Below are positions 40,986 to 51,279 of a stretch of DNA of 64,000 bases, one piece after another. A program made the translations under genes and the position numbers. How positions within the stretch are numbered: the first letter of the stretch is position 1; each line of letters begins with the position of its first letter. The stretch is from NCBI GenBank assembly GCA_036346395.1, contig CM070599.1, positions 22,869,232 to 22,933,231 on the forward strand, read 5' to 3'. Under the pieces are notes generated by a model. That model saw only the letters and a list, made by a program, of their open reading frames with translations, searched no databases and had not been told where the DNA came from. Origin of the DNA: Hsuehochloa calcarea (taxonomy: Eukaryota; Streptophyta; Magnoliopsida; Poales; Poaceae).

Positions 40986-41790
40986 GGTGTAGTAGCATTG
41001 CGAGTATCAGTCATACCAGAGTGAGCAAGAAGATTCTGAACGTAGCGATGCTGAGAAAGGTAGTAGCCATTGCCATCAGAATTAATATCAATCCCCATAA
41101 AATAGCTCATGGTCCCAAATCAGACATAAATTGTTCACTTAATTTCTTCTTGACAAAAGCCACATAGTCCATATCATCTCCTATGATCATCATATCATCT
41201 ACATATAGCAGAAGCAAAGTACGACCCTGCTGAGAAGTATGAATAAACAAGGGAATGTCATCCTCACTTTGAGTGAAACCAGTAGCTCTAATCATAGAAC
41301 TAAAATGCTTGAACCAAGCAAGAGGAGCCTGCTTGAGACCATATAAATTATGCCTAAGATGACAAACTTAGCCTGTAGGAGTCTCAACACCTAGGGATGG
41401 CTACATATAGACCTCTCCATGTAGATCACAATGAAGAAAGGTATTTTTGACATCCATCAGAGATATAGTCCATGAGTGTACCGCTGCAACAACAATGAGA
41501 GTACGTACTGTAGTCATATGAGCAATTAGAGCAAAATTCTCATCATAATCTCGACTATAAGATTGCTGAAAACCTCTTACAACAAGGCAAGTCTTGTATC
41601 CCCTGAACTATCTGACTTGGTCTTTACATTGTACACCCACATGCAAGTTATAGAAACAACTCCACATGGTAGTCGAACAAGATCCTGAGTGTCTGTACAC
41701 TCTAGTTATGGCCAACTGCCACTCAGGTGTACTATTTGTATCCTGATAGGTACTCGGCTTAGACACTGTACATGCACGAGAAAACCCCAT
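40986..41790 (-). pseudogene. Copia family 1 reverse transcriptase (unit 2)
   Basis: Minus strand: STYQDTNSTPEWQLAITRVY (N-terminus, then a frameshift), SRDYDENFALIAHMTTVRTL, MDVKNTFLHCDLHGEVYM, LYGLKQAPLAWFKHFSSMI. ATGFTQSEDDIPLFIHTSQQ leads to LLLLYVDDMMIIGDDMDYVA with an intact YVDD box, and GPMSYFMGIDINSDGNGYYL, HRYVQNLLAHSGMTDTRNAT follow. It is the most complete copia RT in the window. The last codons (TTPMEL) run into the reversed gag at about 40,985. Confidence 0.9.
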
Positions 41791-42240
41791 CTCTCTAGTG
41801 CTTGAATAGAGGAATGATCATGTAGGGCATACCATGATGTAGTAGAACGATTGTCAGAGTTTGTGGTATTGGTTGGAGGGTCAAGTGGAGGAGAGGAGGA
41901 CTAAGGATCAAAAGGTTCAAGAGGAATGTAAGTATGAGAATCAAAAGGAACTCTCTATTGACTATAGTGAAAGAAAAAAGTGGAAGTGTTAGAAACTGGT
42001 GAAGCTGATGGAGCAGACACGCTAAAAGGTGAAACTGGCAAAGAAAGTGTGTCTGGAGAAGGCAACTCTAGTGAAGGAATGCAAGGTAGACACAAAAAGG
42101 AGGTGGAATCTGTGAAAGGAGTTGGATGTGGAGAAGAATGATAATAGAAAGGTCAACACTCATCAAAGGTCATATCAAGAGAGATGCGAATACGGTATGT
42201 TGAAGGATCATAGCAACGATAGCTCTTTTGCTTAGGACTA
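41791..42240 (-). other. Copia linker between integrase and RT (unit 2)
   Basis: A Ser/Pro-type linker in broken frames, collinear with 2,340-2,780. It contains the PDTLS/SPVSPF-like text seen in other copies and no domain. Confidence 0.55.
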
Positions 42241-42905
42241 ACCTAGGAAGACACACTTAACCAACTGAGCGCTCAGCTTTTTGTGTTCACGAAGTGCTAG
42301 AAGGAAATAGCATACATAACCAAAGACAAAAAGATGAACATAGTGAGCATGTGCTCGGTACAGGACCTGACTAGGACACTTGCCTTGAAGGTTGCAAGAG
42401 GGCATACGGTTGATGATATAGACTGCTGTAGAAAATGCTTCCCCCTAGAAGTCAGAGAGAGCAATGGAGGATATGAGAAGAGTATGAGTAGTCTCAATTA
42501 TATGATGGTGCTTGCGCTTAGCAACACTATTATGAGCATGAGCACCAGAGCACGAGAGTTGAGGAACAGTACCCTAGGAAAGAAAGGAACTGACGAAAAG
42601 CTGATAAAAGATACTCCTCTAGGGTCAAAACGAAAAACACGAATCACAGAAGAGAACTGAGTATGAACCATATAAGCAAAAGATCGATACATAGAAATCA
42701 ACTGCGAATGTTGTTTCATGAAATAGATCCAAGTGTATCGAGTGTTGTCATCAATGAAGATGACATAGTAATTTTGACCACCCTTTGAAGCAAATGGAGA
42801 AAGACCGCAAACATCCGAATGGACCAAATCAAAGGGATGATCAGATCTACAACACCTTGATGAATCAAGATAGAGGCGTGAGCCACACAAGTGGCCCAGT
42901 CGATG
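42241..42905 (-). pseudogene. Copia family 1 integrase (unit 2)
   Basis: Codons 42,890-42,498: CGSRLYLDSSRC (zinc-site remnant), DLVHSDVCGLSPFASKGGQN, YVIFIDDNTRYTWIYFMKQH and FAYMVHTQFSSVIRVFRFD; a shift follows before the DPRG region, where DSGGEY is expected. Codons 42,497-42,297 cover the C-terminal portion. A break near 42,800 removes part of the spacing between zinc site and core. Confidence 0.85.
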
Positions 42906-43019
42906 ATGCTGTTAAGGAAAAGACATGCAAATAGAAGTAGATACGGAAGGGCCAACAACAAATTAGAAAGGAATGGGAGCAGGAGCTGTACCAGAAATGG
43001 AGGATAAAGGGGGACTCAG

Positions 43020-43455
43020 ATGATCAAGAACATAGAGCACTATAGAACCACCTCTTACGATGACTTGTACCAATGACAACTCTTGTTCGATGATCTTACA
43101 CAAAGTTGGAGCTATCATCAAACCCAAAAAAGCAATTCATATCTGCGAGCTGCCAATAGAGATGAGACTCTGGAGAGCGTAGGGACAAGTGAGATATCTA
43201 AAACTGCGAAGTGAAAGGTGGAAACAGTCCCCTGATGAGTGACTGTGCATGGCGTTCCATCAGGTGTCTCAATCTTGATAACTTCCACAATAGGATGACA
43301 TGATGTGAGCTAAGATGCATAAGATGTCACATAAAAAGAAGGCCCTGTATCCAACAACTATGAGAGTGAAGCACTCGACACCAGACATGATCGTGTAGTA
43401 AAACCGATGGATCCATCAAGAAATTCTTGCAGCTAACACAACTGGCCTTGAAGGT
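43020..43455 (-). pseudogene. Copia family 1 protease (unit 2)
   Basis: Collinear with 3,590-4,004. On the minus strand I can follow the spacer text (FDDSSNFV-like, then GTSHRKR/VLDHL-like) and the S.TSYAS..L.SCHPIVEV-like protease end, all in frequently shifting frames. The DSG triad codons are degraded. Placed mostly by alignment to unit 1. Confidence 0.6.
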
Positions 43456-44558
43456 TGGTCATCTGAGCCTAAAGCTGACCAAACTGAGGTGCACAAGAAT
43501 CCAACGCATTGGCAAGGATGAAAGAAGCAATAGCAGAGGATGTAATAGTCACAAAGTGCAACAATCACCAATCACCGATAGCACTGGGAACTCTAAGTAG
43601 AGAACACCAATCACCGGCAGTACTGAAGGGCGACAATGACAGTGGTGACACCACACAGTAGAGCATCGAACCAAAGGAAAGGCAACAGTTGTGGCACCAG
43701 GAGGTAGTAGAGCAACGAGCTGAAGCAGACGTGAAGATGACAAAGCACCAAGCATTCGGTTATGTAGAGGAGCACGGAGCAGTCGGTCAGCTTGTGACAG
43801 CGCAACAGAGATGGATGGTGGTGATACACTAAGCAGAGCACGGTAGAGCACTAAGCAGTCGGTGATGCAGGAGAGCACAAGGAGCAGTCGGTTAGCCAGT
43901 GATTGTGCAGTAGAGCTGGATAACAGTAATGCACTGAGGAGCAGAGCACCAAGCAGCTACCAGTGATGCACTAAGTAGCAAAGAACCAAGCAGTCGCTGA
44001 AAGCGCAGCAGAGCTGGACAGTAGCATCGGATCTGGCGTCGTAGAGCAGAGGCGGCGTTAGATCTGGCATCACAGAGTAGATTGGGAGCTCGGTGATGCC
44101 CGACGGAGGTTGACGATGGTGACAACAATTTGAATCAAGCGACAGTAGCTCATATCAGAAGTTTTCGAGTGGTAGAGCAGAGGTTTGAGATCGCCTGTGT
44201 CGTGGTCCCGAGCTCTACTACACCAGATCGAGAGCTACAGGTAGTGGGATCTGGAGCAGAGGTGGTGATGGAGAGCAGGGCGGAGCTGGACGATAGTGCT
44301 AGAGAAGAGGCAGTGATGGTCCACGAGGCTATGGTTTGGCTGAAGTAGAGCAACGAAAGCATGCAGAACATTGGTGATGGTCCACGATGCAATGGCTACG
44401 TTGGGGCAGAGCACTCGAAGAAGAGACAGAGCGGCGATAGTTCTTGCCGTCGGTGGACGTGGAGAGTGACGAGCCACAGGATAGGGAGAGGAAAGGAGGT
44501 AGCATGCCGGTGGCGGCTAGCCGGCGACGGCGAGGATGGCGGCGGCTGGACCGGATAC
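43456..44558 (-). repeat. Copia leader with degenerate minisatellite (unit 2)
   Basis: The same repeat family as 4,010-5,115: variants of AGCACCAAGCAGTCGGTGAT and GCGCAGCAGAGCTGGAC are dense at 43,740-44,030. Several long frames on both strands have no motif. Interrupted at 44,559 by the CACTA element; the last bases resume at 45,723. Confidence 0.55.
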
Positions 44559-44689
44559 TACTACAGAAAAGGTCATTACACACAGTTCTAAACCGTCATC
44601 ACAGACGGTTTCTAAACCGTTTGGATTTATGTGTTTGTGATAACAGGCGGTCATCACAGACGGTTTTTGAATCGTCTGTGAAAAAAGCT

Positions 44690-44772
44690 ATCACAGATGA
44701 TTCTGAACAAGAACCGTATGTGATAGTCTATTTTGACATACGGTTCTTGTTCAGAACCATCTGTGATAGATC
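44690..44772. repeat. Inverted repeat inside the CACTA element
   Basis: Arms of about 35 bp (ATCACAGATGATTCTGAACA... against its near reverse complement ending ...CATCTGTGAT) are separated by about 10 bp around TCTATTTTGA. The arms are made of the element's own subterminal motif in opposite orientations, so a transcript could fold into a hairpin. Confidence 0.75.
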
Positions 44773-44888
44773 TTTCTATTGCAAAAAAATTCAGATTTTG
44801 AGCCAAACCAATCAATTGCTGGATAGTTGTTTCCATATGCAACCTCTAGCAAGACAACTAAAATCCAATTACAATTCTGATGGCAAAC

Positions 44889-45216
44889 TAGAGGTGTTCA
44901 TGGGCGACCCAGCCCGCCAGCCCGGCCTGAGCCCTACCCTATTCGGGCCGGGCTTGGGACTAGAAAACCGGCCCGACGTAAGGCCGGGCCGGCCTAAAAT
45001 CTCAAAAAAATGAAAGTAAAAAATGGAAATACATCTTTTTAATTTTGGAAATGAATTAAATAATACTTTTTATTATATAAAAAGGGTTAAAATAATATAA
45101 TTAAATAAAAAATTGAATTTCATGCTTTGGCCAGGCCGGGCTCGGGTCTGCTCGTTTGAGACTAGGCTTTTCAAGCCCGGCCCGAAGCCTGGCCTAGCGC
45201 AGCTTTTGAACAGGTC
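44889..45216. mobile_element. hAT-type MITE nested in the CACTA element
   Basis: 328 bp flanked by the perfect 8-bp direct repeat TGGCAAAC (44,881-44,888 and 45,217-45,224), the hAT signature. Ends are TAGAGGTGTTCATGGGC and, reversed, GACCTGTTCAAAAGC. GC-rich arms of GGCCGGGC-type words in opposite orientation enclose an AT-rich centre (45,005-45,120). No protein. Confidence 0.9.
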
Positions 45217-45758
45217 TGGCAAACACATTGTAGGAAAGGTTTCACAACATCCCCTCCGAATGGGAAAAACGAATAAAGTTACAAAAACCGTATGTGCCGA
45301 TGGTTTCATACAAAAATCGTCTGTGATGATCGTAATACTTCACAGATGGTTTCATACAAAATCCATCTATGATTTTGCCATGGCTTGGAATTTTTCTTAG
45401 TTTCTCATTTACAAACGGTCATCACAGACGGTTTTTAATACAAACCGTATGTCATGAGATACTTATCACAGACAGTTCGTATTAAGAACCATCTGTGAAG
45501 TATCATAGACGGTTCGTGATACGAACCGTCTGTGATATGATGACATATCGCAAATGGTTGTTAATACAAACCGTTTGTGATATTAGTTCATTACAGATGG
45601 TTCTTAGTGCATCTAGTAATAAAGATGGTCGTGTAGGTAAAACCGTTTGTGATTACCATTAACACTAACGGTTTTAAAAATCCATCTGTGATGAGGCAAG
45701 CAGTATTAGCCTTTTTGTAGTGGTGGGATCTAGTCCCTAACTCTTAACACTAACCCTA

Positions 45759-45771
45759 GGCTCTGATACCA
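45759..45771 (-). other. Copia primer binding site (unit 2)
   Basis: The minus strand reads TGGTATCAGAGCC next to the LTR. Confidence 0.88.
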
Positions 45772-45918
45772 TATTAGAATTTGAGAGGATTTTGCTATTC
45801 ACAACTATGCAACTTATTAATTATTGACAAGATATATATAAACATGATTAGTTGAGCCTCATGGGCTACATGGGCAGAGAGATAGAGAGAGAGACTACAA
45901 AAACGTACAACTCTTAAC
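45772..45918 (-). repeat. Copia family 1 5' LTR (unit 2)
   Basis: 147 bp, collinear with 5,129-5,272. The + strand start TATTAGAAT shows TG mutated to TA; it ends CTCTTAACA. Confidence 0.88.
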
Positions 45919-46401
45919 AATAGCCAGTGGAAGGTGCGGGTTGTAGCTAGTGGCTTTGATTTGTCCTAATTGTAGGTAATGGAAAGTGCGGGTCGTAGCT
46001 CGATGTTTGATTTGTCCTAGTTGTGGCCAGTGGAAAATGTGGGTTGCAGCCTGATTAAAAAGGTTGAAGGTGGTTGGAGCCACTCGATGGTATTTGGTAG
46101 TTGGAGCCATTCGATGGTATTGGGAAGTTGGAGCCACTATATAATATCTGGAGCTTGGAGCCTTCGCTAGTATTTTACGATGCTACTCAATTTCATTAAA
46201 ACTGGTTTAGTGGAGATGCTAGGTCTTAGGCCTTCTATTTAATCAAATTCAAATGTGGCTTCTTCAAATAAAAGTACCTAATGTCTTCTCCTGTTTAGCC
46301 TTGCATATATTATAATTATATTCAGTGTGGTGGCTTGTTGAGTACCGTCGTGCTCACTATTGCTCAATTTCTATCCTTTAGTAAGAGGAGAGGAATAATA
46401 C
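45919..46401. other. Repeat-derived sequence, no gene seen (unit 2)
   Basis: Collinear with 5,273-5,731. Contains GAAGTTGGAGCCACT-type words, one more copy than in unit 1 (46,090-46,140). Confidence 0.4.
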
Positions 46402-46739
46402 TTTATCGGTACTTAATTGGGTCTGACACTGTCAATCGCCAAGAACTAGGTCGTGAGCCCAAGTAGATGGCATGTGGGCATATCCTGATGGTCCAACTTG
46501 GGTGTTCTTTTCGTTCCCACTTCTACTACAATTTTTTAAGGTATTTGGCTAGATCAGCCCATGTGTAACTCAAGCGACCGTACAGTCTATTTACGTACTA
46601 TTTAATATTATGTAATACCTTTACTTTTACGAGATATGTGTTTGATATTTAATGATGTAATTGTGTGCACTAGTTACTGATCCAGGGACTAGTGCTGATA
46701 TACACAGAGGGTTCCGAACGGTAAATTCGGGTCCCGACA
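46402..46739 (+). repeat. LTR of the unassigned element (unit 2)
   Basis: Matches 5,732-6,070. The right end is CCCGACA; a PBS-like TGATATCAGAG follows at 46,743-46,753. The left TG is mutated. Confidence 0.6.
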
Positions 46740-47215
46740 GAGTTGATATCAGAGTAATATCGACTGCAGGTCGTGACCTTTTTGCGAAAAATATAATTAA
46801 TATTGCTCATTTTCATCCCCTTAGATGACTCACGCACCAATATATGGTCTTGGCAACTTTTACTTTCATTGCTACCTTTCCTCGTCTATGAAATTCCGTA
46901 TTTCCGAAACTATTCTTAAAACCCCCTCTTTGAAGGTACCTTGAAATTTTGTTTTTGGGCTAAATTCACAAATCCCATCTTAGAAATTTATTTTCAAGTT
47001 TTATTTTAGAAATTTATTTTCCTGATTATCTTGTAACCTTGCCCTTGGAAGTCCAAATATCAAACTATGTTTACAAAAAAATAATTTTTGCACGTAATTT
47101 GAAAATCTGGTCCTCCGGGGTATTCTTCTAAAATGACTCCTCAAAACTTATTCCTCTAAGAAACTTATTTCCAAACCTATTTCGTAGACAATTTCTACTA
47201 AGGTTATTTGCAAAT
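46740..47215. other. Leader of the unassigned LTR element (unit 2)
   Basis: AT-rich, non-coding, collinear with 6,071-6,477 up to about 47,075. The last 140 bases are found only here; unit 1 has a second LTR piece and more instead. Confidence 0.45.
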
Positions 47216-47639
47216 TAAACCCTTAGATAGATTGTGAGATCCCTTTGTCCTAGGTCTTGCATTGTTATACACGTGGTTGAGGATTATATCTATCCTAGCG
47301 TGAATTGAAACATGTAATTCGTACTCCACATATTTGTTAAAAAATTACCATCATGAAAGATCAGGCGACCGATTGGATCGATCTCGCCTCGAGGTATGAT
47401 CTTCACTATATGTCTCGATTGGTAACGAGTTACATATAATTACCAATTGTTTAGCTCTTGTTGCGAACATAGTGTTTCGATTTAGTAAGCTAACCTATTA
47501 TCAAATATTTCATTGTTTGTTGGATGATGATTACCCCTGCTCGTGATAGGAGTTAGAAGGATAAGAGGCCAACTAAGCATGTAGGGTGAGAGCTAGCCAT
47601 CTGATTATATGTTAGTGCATGTTTGGTTTGTAGCCTATT
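47216..47639. other. Unassigned sequence upstream of LINE A (unit 2)
   Basis: Collinear with 6,975-7,387. No gene. Confidence 0.35.
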
Positions 47640-47946
47640 AACCTATCAAATGGAATGCTATGAGAGAAAAAAATCATTGAATTCTCATGTTCTGTAATCT
47701 ACTTGCAAGAGACCAAACACAACCATTTCGATAGGTCTTACATCAAACATTTTGGCCCTAAGTGTTTTGACAAGTTTGCTTTCGTTCCCTCTAATGGTCA
47801 TTCAAGTGGCATTGTAGTGATTTGGACCGGTTCCTCTTTTGAGGCGGTGGATTAGGAGCAACCTGATTTTTCTATCAATCTCTCTTTCACCACCAAACAT
47901 TGTGGTGACACTTGGACTCTTATATCAGTTTATGGGCAGTGTGCAG

Positions 47947-48129
47947 TGTTAGACATGATTTCTTTCCTAGATCAGTGTTGGATCTTTCTTCTCCCATGCA
48001 TTGATCACGCGTTCACATGGTCACGTGTTCACAAGATCACGCGTTCACATGATAGCTGTAATCTGTATATGTGTAACTCATGTACTCTGTTTTCAACAAT
48101 CAAAGATAGCGTTACTTTCCTTGATTACA
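47947..48129 (+). repeat. TRIM-like element 5' LTR
   Basis: 183 bp. Near-tandem CACGCGTTCACATG / CACGTGTTCACAAG words (48,007-48,055) in the middle may be regulatory repeats; ends TTGATTACA. Confidence 0.92.
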
Positions 48130-48694
48130 TGGAATCAAGCGGTGCCGCTCCTGAGTCGCCGCCTCCACAGCTTCCGTCGCGCCGCCCCTGGTAGATGATC
48201 TTGTCTCCATGATCTCTCACGGGGCTGCGTAACCCGTAGTTTAAGTCGTGTCGCCGATCATCCGATCGCCTACCAATTAGAGTTTTCCCCGGTCATCTTC
48301 AGATCGGGTTTTCTCAAAAAAAAATCCGATTATAGATCGGTTTGCGTCGCCCTGCCGACCCGTCGACATTCCTCGGCTCCAGACTTCACCGCCTCGGCTT
48401 TGACCTCTCCGGCGCCTCCTCTCCTCTGATGATGTCGTGGCGTGACGCGATGCGCTCGTCGACACGACCCTCCCTCAACGGCCTTCTGAGCGCCCCGTCT
48501 ATCGTCGTCATCACGCTGGATCATCATCGCCAGCCCGTCGTCCGCGAGTACGAGTCATCGCACCATCGAGAACCCGCACTTGTGGTCATTCCATCGACAT
48601 GCACGGGCTGCTACTGCATCACCCCTTTGGGCTGCAGTGTCGATGCTCGCGGTCACCATTGCCATCGTCGACGCCATTATCTTTGTCAATGTTG

Positions 48695-48805
48695 ATGACA
48701 TCACAGTACGCCGACATCTTCACCAAGGCACTGCCGACTTCCGTCTTCACTGAATTTAGGTCCAGTCTGAATGTCCGCCTTGGCGACGTTCCGACTGCGG
48801 GGGCA
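48695..48805 (+). pseudogene. Copia RNase H C-terminal tail inside the TRIM-like element
   Basis: The frame reads MTSQYADIFTKALPTSVFTE then FRSSLNVRLGDVPTAGAC and stop. The pattern SQxADIxTKxLPxxxFxxFRxxLxV is the end of the copia polyprotein, where the RNase H domain finishes. It touches the purine tract and 3' LTR exactly as in a full element, so this small element is probably a deletion derivative of a copia family. Confidence 0.87.
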
Positions 48806-49003
48806 TGTTAGACAGGATTTCTTTCCTAGATCGCGCTGGATCTTTCTTCTCCCATGCATTGATCACGCGTTCACATGATCACGCATTCACAAGATCACGC
48901 GTCTACATGATCACGCGTTTACATGATAGCTGTAATATATATATGTGTAACTCATGTACTCTGTTTTCAACAATCAAAGATAGCGTTACTTTCCTCGCTT
49001 ACA
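48806..49003 (+). repeat. TRIM-like element 3' LTR
   Basis: 198 bp, about 15 bp longer than the 5' LTR because it has one more GATCACGCGT-type word (48,897-48,920). The LTRs otherwise differ by few bases. Confidence 0.92.
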
Positions 49004-50235
49004 TGCGGGCTTATCCCGTGATAGTTTCGTCCCTTGGCTCCACAATTTTACACATTCCAAGAAATGAACAATGGATTTTACTAGGTGATTTCAACTTCTA
49101 TAGATCCTTGGAAAATAGAAACCAACTGGGCGGGAACATGTATGATCTCTTTGTTTTCAATTCTATTATTAGCAATTTGGGTTTAGCAGTATTACCAATC
49201 AAGGGGCGGAGGTTTACTTGGAGTAATATGCAAGGTGACCCACTGCTAGAGCAATTGGACTAGTTTCTTTTACTACGAACTCATGGACTCTAGCTTACCT
49301 TAACACTTTGGTTAAGTCCCTATCATGGTACATCTCTGATCACATTCCATGTGCGGTGTCCATATAAACTTAAATCCCCAAGTCTGATGCTTTTTGGTTT
49401 GAAAGTTTTTGGACTGAGCATCCGGGTTTTCTTTAATTGGTCAAATACTCTTGGGAAGCTCCTTATGTTGCTTTTGATATTGCTACGCTAATCTCTGCCA
49501 AATTAAAGAGGCTCCGAAAATCACTGAAAATATGGTGCAAAAGTCTTTCTTGTCAGAAATTCTTATTGACAACTGTAATATAGTTCTTAATATGTTGGAC
49601 GGACTAGAGGAGCAACGAACTCTGAGTAGGCCTAAATGGAACTTCAGAGTCATCATTAAAAACATTGTTCTTCGATTATTAAGATATAAGTAGTTGTATT
49701 GGAAGCAACGTTGTACATTCCGATGGACGCAGTTTGGAGATGAAAACACCAAATTCTTCCATGTGCTTGCAACATAACAATATAGAAAAAAAATCATATC
49801 TCCCTTCTTGCAGCCAAGGATGGCAGTTGGGTCTCAGATCACAGTGATAATGTAGCTCTTTTTTGGAAAACATTCAAGAACATGATGGGGATTTCCTCCT
49901 GTCCGTTTATGCATTTTGATTTGGACTGCTTGATTAATCGAAGTGATTATTTAGATTCTTCAGGAGAACCTTGCTCTAAAGAAGAAATTGAACATGCGAT
50001 CAACTCTATGCCATCAGATAAGGCCCCTGGTTCAGATGAGTTTACTGGACATTTTATTAAAACATGTTGGTCCATTATTTCTGGTGGTTTTTTTCCGCCT
50101 TTGTGAGGTTTTCAGCAAGGAGCCCTTGAATCTTCGGAGTTTGAATACTTCCTTCGTTGCTTTGGTTCCAAAAAAGAACTCTCCTCAGAATGTTAATGAC
50201 TTCAGATCGATCTCCTTGCTCAACCTCATTCTCCC
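49004..50235 (+). pseudogene. LINE A endonuclease C-half and RT N-terminus (unit 2)
   Basis: WILLGDFNFYRSLENRNQLG, NLGLAVLPIKGRRFTWSNMQ and a stop replacing the Tyr/Trp after LEQLD. Then EEIEHAINSMPSDKAPGSDE, FTGHFIKTCWSIISGG and FVALVPKKNSPQNVNDFRSI with SLLNLIL. This N-terminal RT part is cleaner than in unit 1 (SDKAPG is intact here). The RT stops at about 50,235. Confidence 0.86.
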
Positions 50236-50976
50236 AAGTCTCAAATGTTTCCAAGGCTCTATTCTTTTGTGAATGACAAGGATATGTTAGTCATAAGTTA
50301 CATTCTTATCAATGATCTTTCAGAGCTTTACACAACCCCACTGACAATGCAGGCATACCAGGAATACACTCAGCTCCATCATCTCCTGAATTCAGTTACT
50401 CTTCCCTCGGAGGGGCAATATGTTTGGTGTTACACTTGAGGGCATAGTGCTTACTCCTCTTAGAAATATTACAAGTTGTATTTTCATCATCTTCAAATTC
50501 TGCAAACGTTCCTGATGATTTAGAAGAGCAAATGCACCATGAAACTTGTTTTTGCTTGGTTGTTACTCTCAGATCGTCTCAACACCAAAAACATGTTATA
50601 GAGAAGACACTACAGAATTCAAGATAATCACAATTGTATCCTCTGTCCGGATCAGGTTGAGAAAACCATCTTGCACTTTTTCTTTGATTGTTCTTTCAGT
50701 AGTCAGTGCTAGAACTACCTTAATTTTGTTTGGTCCAATTTGTAAGAGCTTCATCACAGATTACAGGATGTGTGTTTGTATTTCCACCATTGTTTCTTCA
50801 TGGGTATCTTCATTATTGCATCTTGGCATATTTGGAAACAACGCAATGAAAAGTTCTTAGAGAATGTTGCTCCCTCTTATACCAACTGGAAAGATCAGTT
50901 CAAGAAAAAAGCCACTCTTCATTTGTTTAGAGTGAAAGAACCGTACAAATCAAACTTTATTAGTTGGCTAGATTAA
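50236..50976 (+). pseudogene. LINE A C-terminal zinc domain (unit 2)
   Basis: FVNDKDMLVISYILINDLSE, TTPLTMQAYQEYTQLHHLL, FAWLLLSDRLNTKNML and, in a shifted frame, CILCPDQVEKTILHFFFDC (Cys/His of zf-RVT). IIASWHIWKQRNEKFLENVA closes it. Unit 1 lacks most of this. It belongs to the C-terminal region of LINE ORF2, thought to bind nucleic acid. Confidence 0.83.
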
Positions 50977-51098
50977 TTTAGTCCTAGTTTGGGTTGTATT
51001 TCCATCCGCTCTGTACATATTCCTTTCTTTTGGTTTTTCATAAATTGTTTCCTATTGGGGTGTCGGGGCATCCCCTACAGTTTATTTCAAAATAAAAG

Positions 51099-51279
51099 TG
51101 ATTCTTATTAAGGGGAGGATGCATTGATCTTTGATAAAAACACTTAGGAATTCCGCACTTTCTTTAGTTCTAGAAAACCCTAAACCAAAACTTCGCTTTG
51201 TTAGTAGCAAAAATCCTTTAGACTTTAGTTGAAACTTACTTTGGTTCCTTATGGGTTCGATAACCCTGGAATACTAATA
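51099..51279. other. Unassigned repeat-flank DNA (unit 2)
   Basis: Collinear with 10,033-10,204; the reference stretch for my mismatch count. Confidence 0.35.

Larger units (their letters stand above)
44559..45722. mobile_element. Non-autonomous CACTA element (unit 2 only)
   Basis: Left end TACTACAGAAAAGGTCATTAC and right end (minus strand) CACTACAAAAAGGCTAATAC form the terminal inverted repeats. The subterminal regions are packed with direct and inverted copies of ATCACAGACGGTT, the short transposase-binding type of repeat that defines CACTA elements. No transposase is coded. It is about 1.16 kb, of which 328 bp is a nested hAT MITE. The uninterrupted site is visible in unit 1 around 5,080-5,090. 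Target triplets differ (TAC left, GTG right), so the exact ends may be off by a base or the duplication has decayed. Confidence 0.87.
40985..45918 (-). mobile_element. Ty1/copia family 1, 5' LTR to RT (unit 2)
   Basis: The unit 2 counterpart of 2,334-5,272, read on the minus strand: 5' LTR 45,918-45,772, PBS, leader (split by a CACTA element 44,559-45,722), protease, integrase, linker and reverse transcriptase. It ends at about 40,985 against a plus-strand gag. RNase H and 3' LTR are missing. Confidence 0.9.
47947..49003 (+). mobile_element. TRIM-like non-autonomous LTR retrotransposon, 1,057 bp
   Basis: Two LTRs, 47,947-48,129 and 48,806-49,003, share TTTCTTTCCTAGATC, repeated GATCACGCGTTCACAT words and CTGTTTTCAACAATCAAAGA, with ends TG...ACA. 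PBS TGGAATCAAGC (48,130-48,140) and a GCGGGGGCA purine tract precede the second LTR. Target pentamers TGCAG (47,942) and TGCGG (49,004) match in four of five, and the empty site is visible in unit 1 at about 7,692. The 677-bp interior codes no full protein but ends with a copia RNase H tail. Confidence 0.93.
47640..51098 (+). mobile_element. L1-type LINE A (unit 2), split by a TRIM-like element
   Basis: Collinear with 7,388-10,032. Endonuclease codons run to 47,946, are interrupted by 47,947-49,003, and resume with LGDFNFYRSLENRNQLG (from about 49,050). The RT core after LNLILPS (50,235) is deleted. In exchange this copy keeps the C-terminal zinc domain (about 50,270-50,976), which unit 1 lost. 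The tail AAAATAAAAG ends at about 51,098. Confidence 0.88.

Noticed and set aside
44444..45013. 189-codon frame across 44,559
   Set aside because: It runs from copia leader into the CACTA end, so it is a chance fusion of two elements.
48342..48695. 117-codon frame inside the TRIM-like element as a gene
   Set aside because: Ser/His/Arg-rich with no Gag, zinc knuckle or enzyme motif. Only the following RNase H tail is recognisable.
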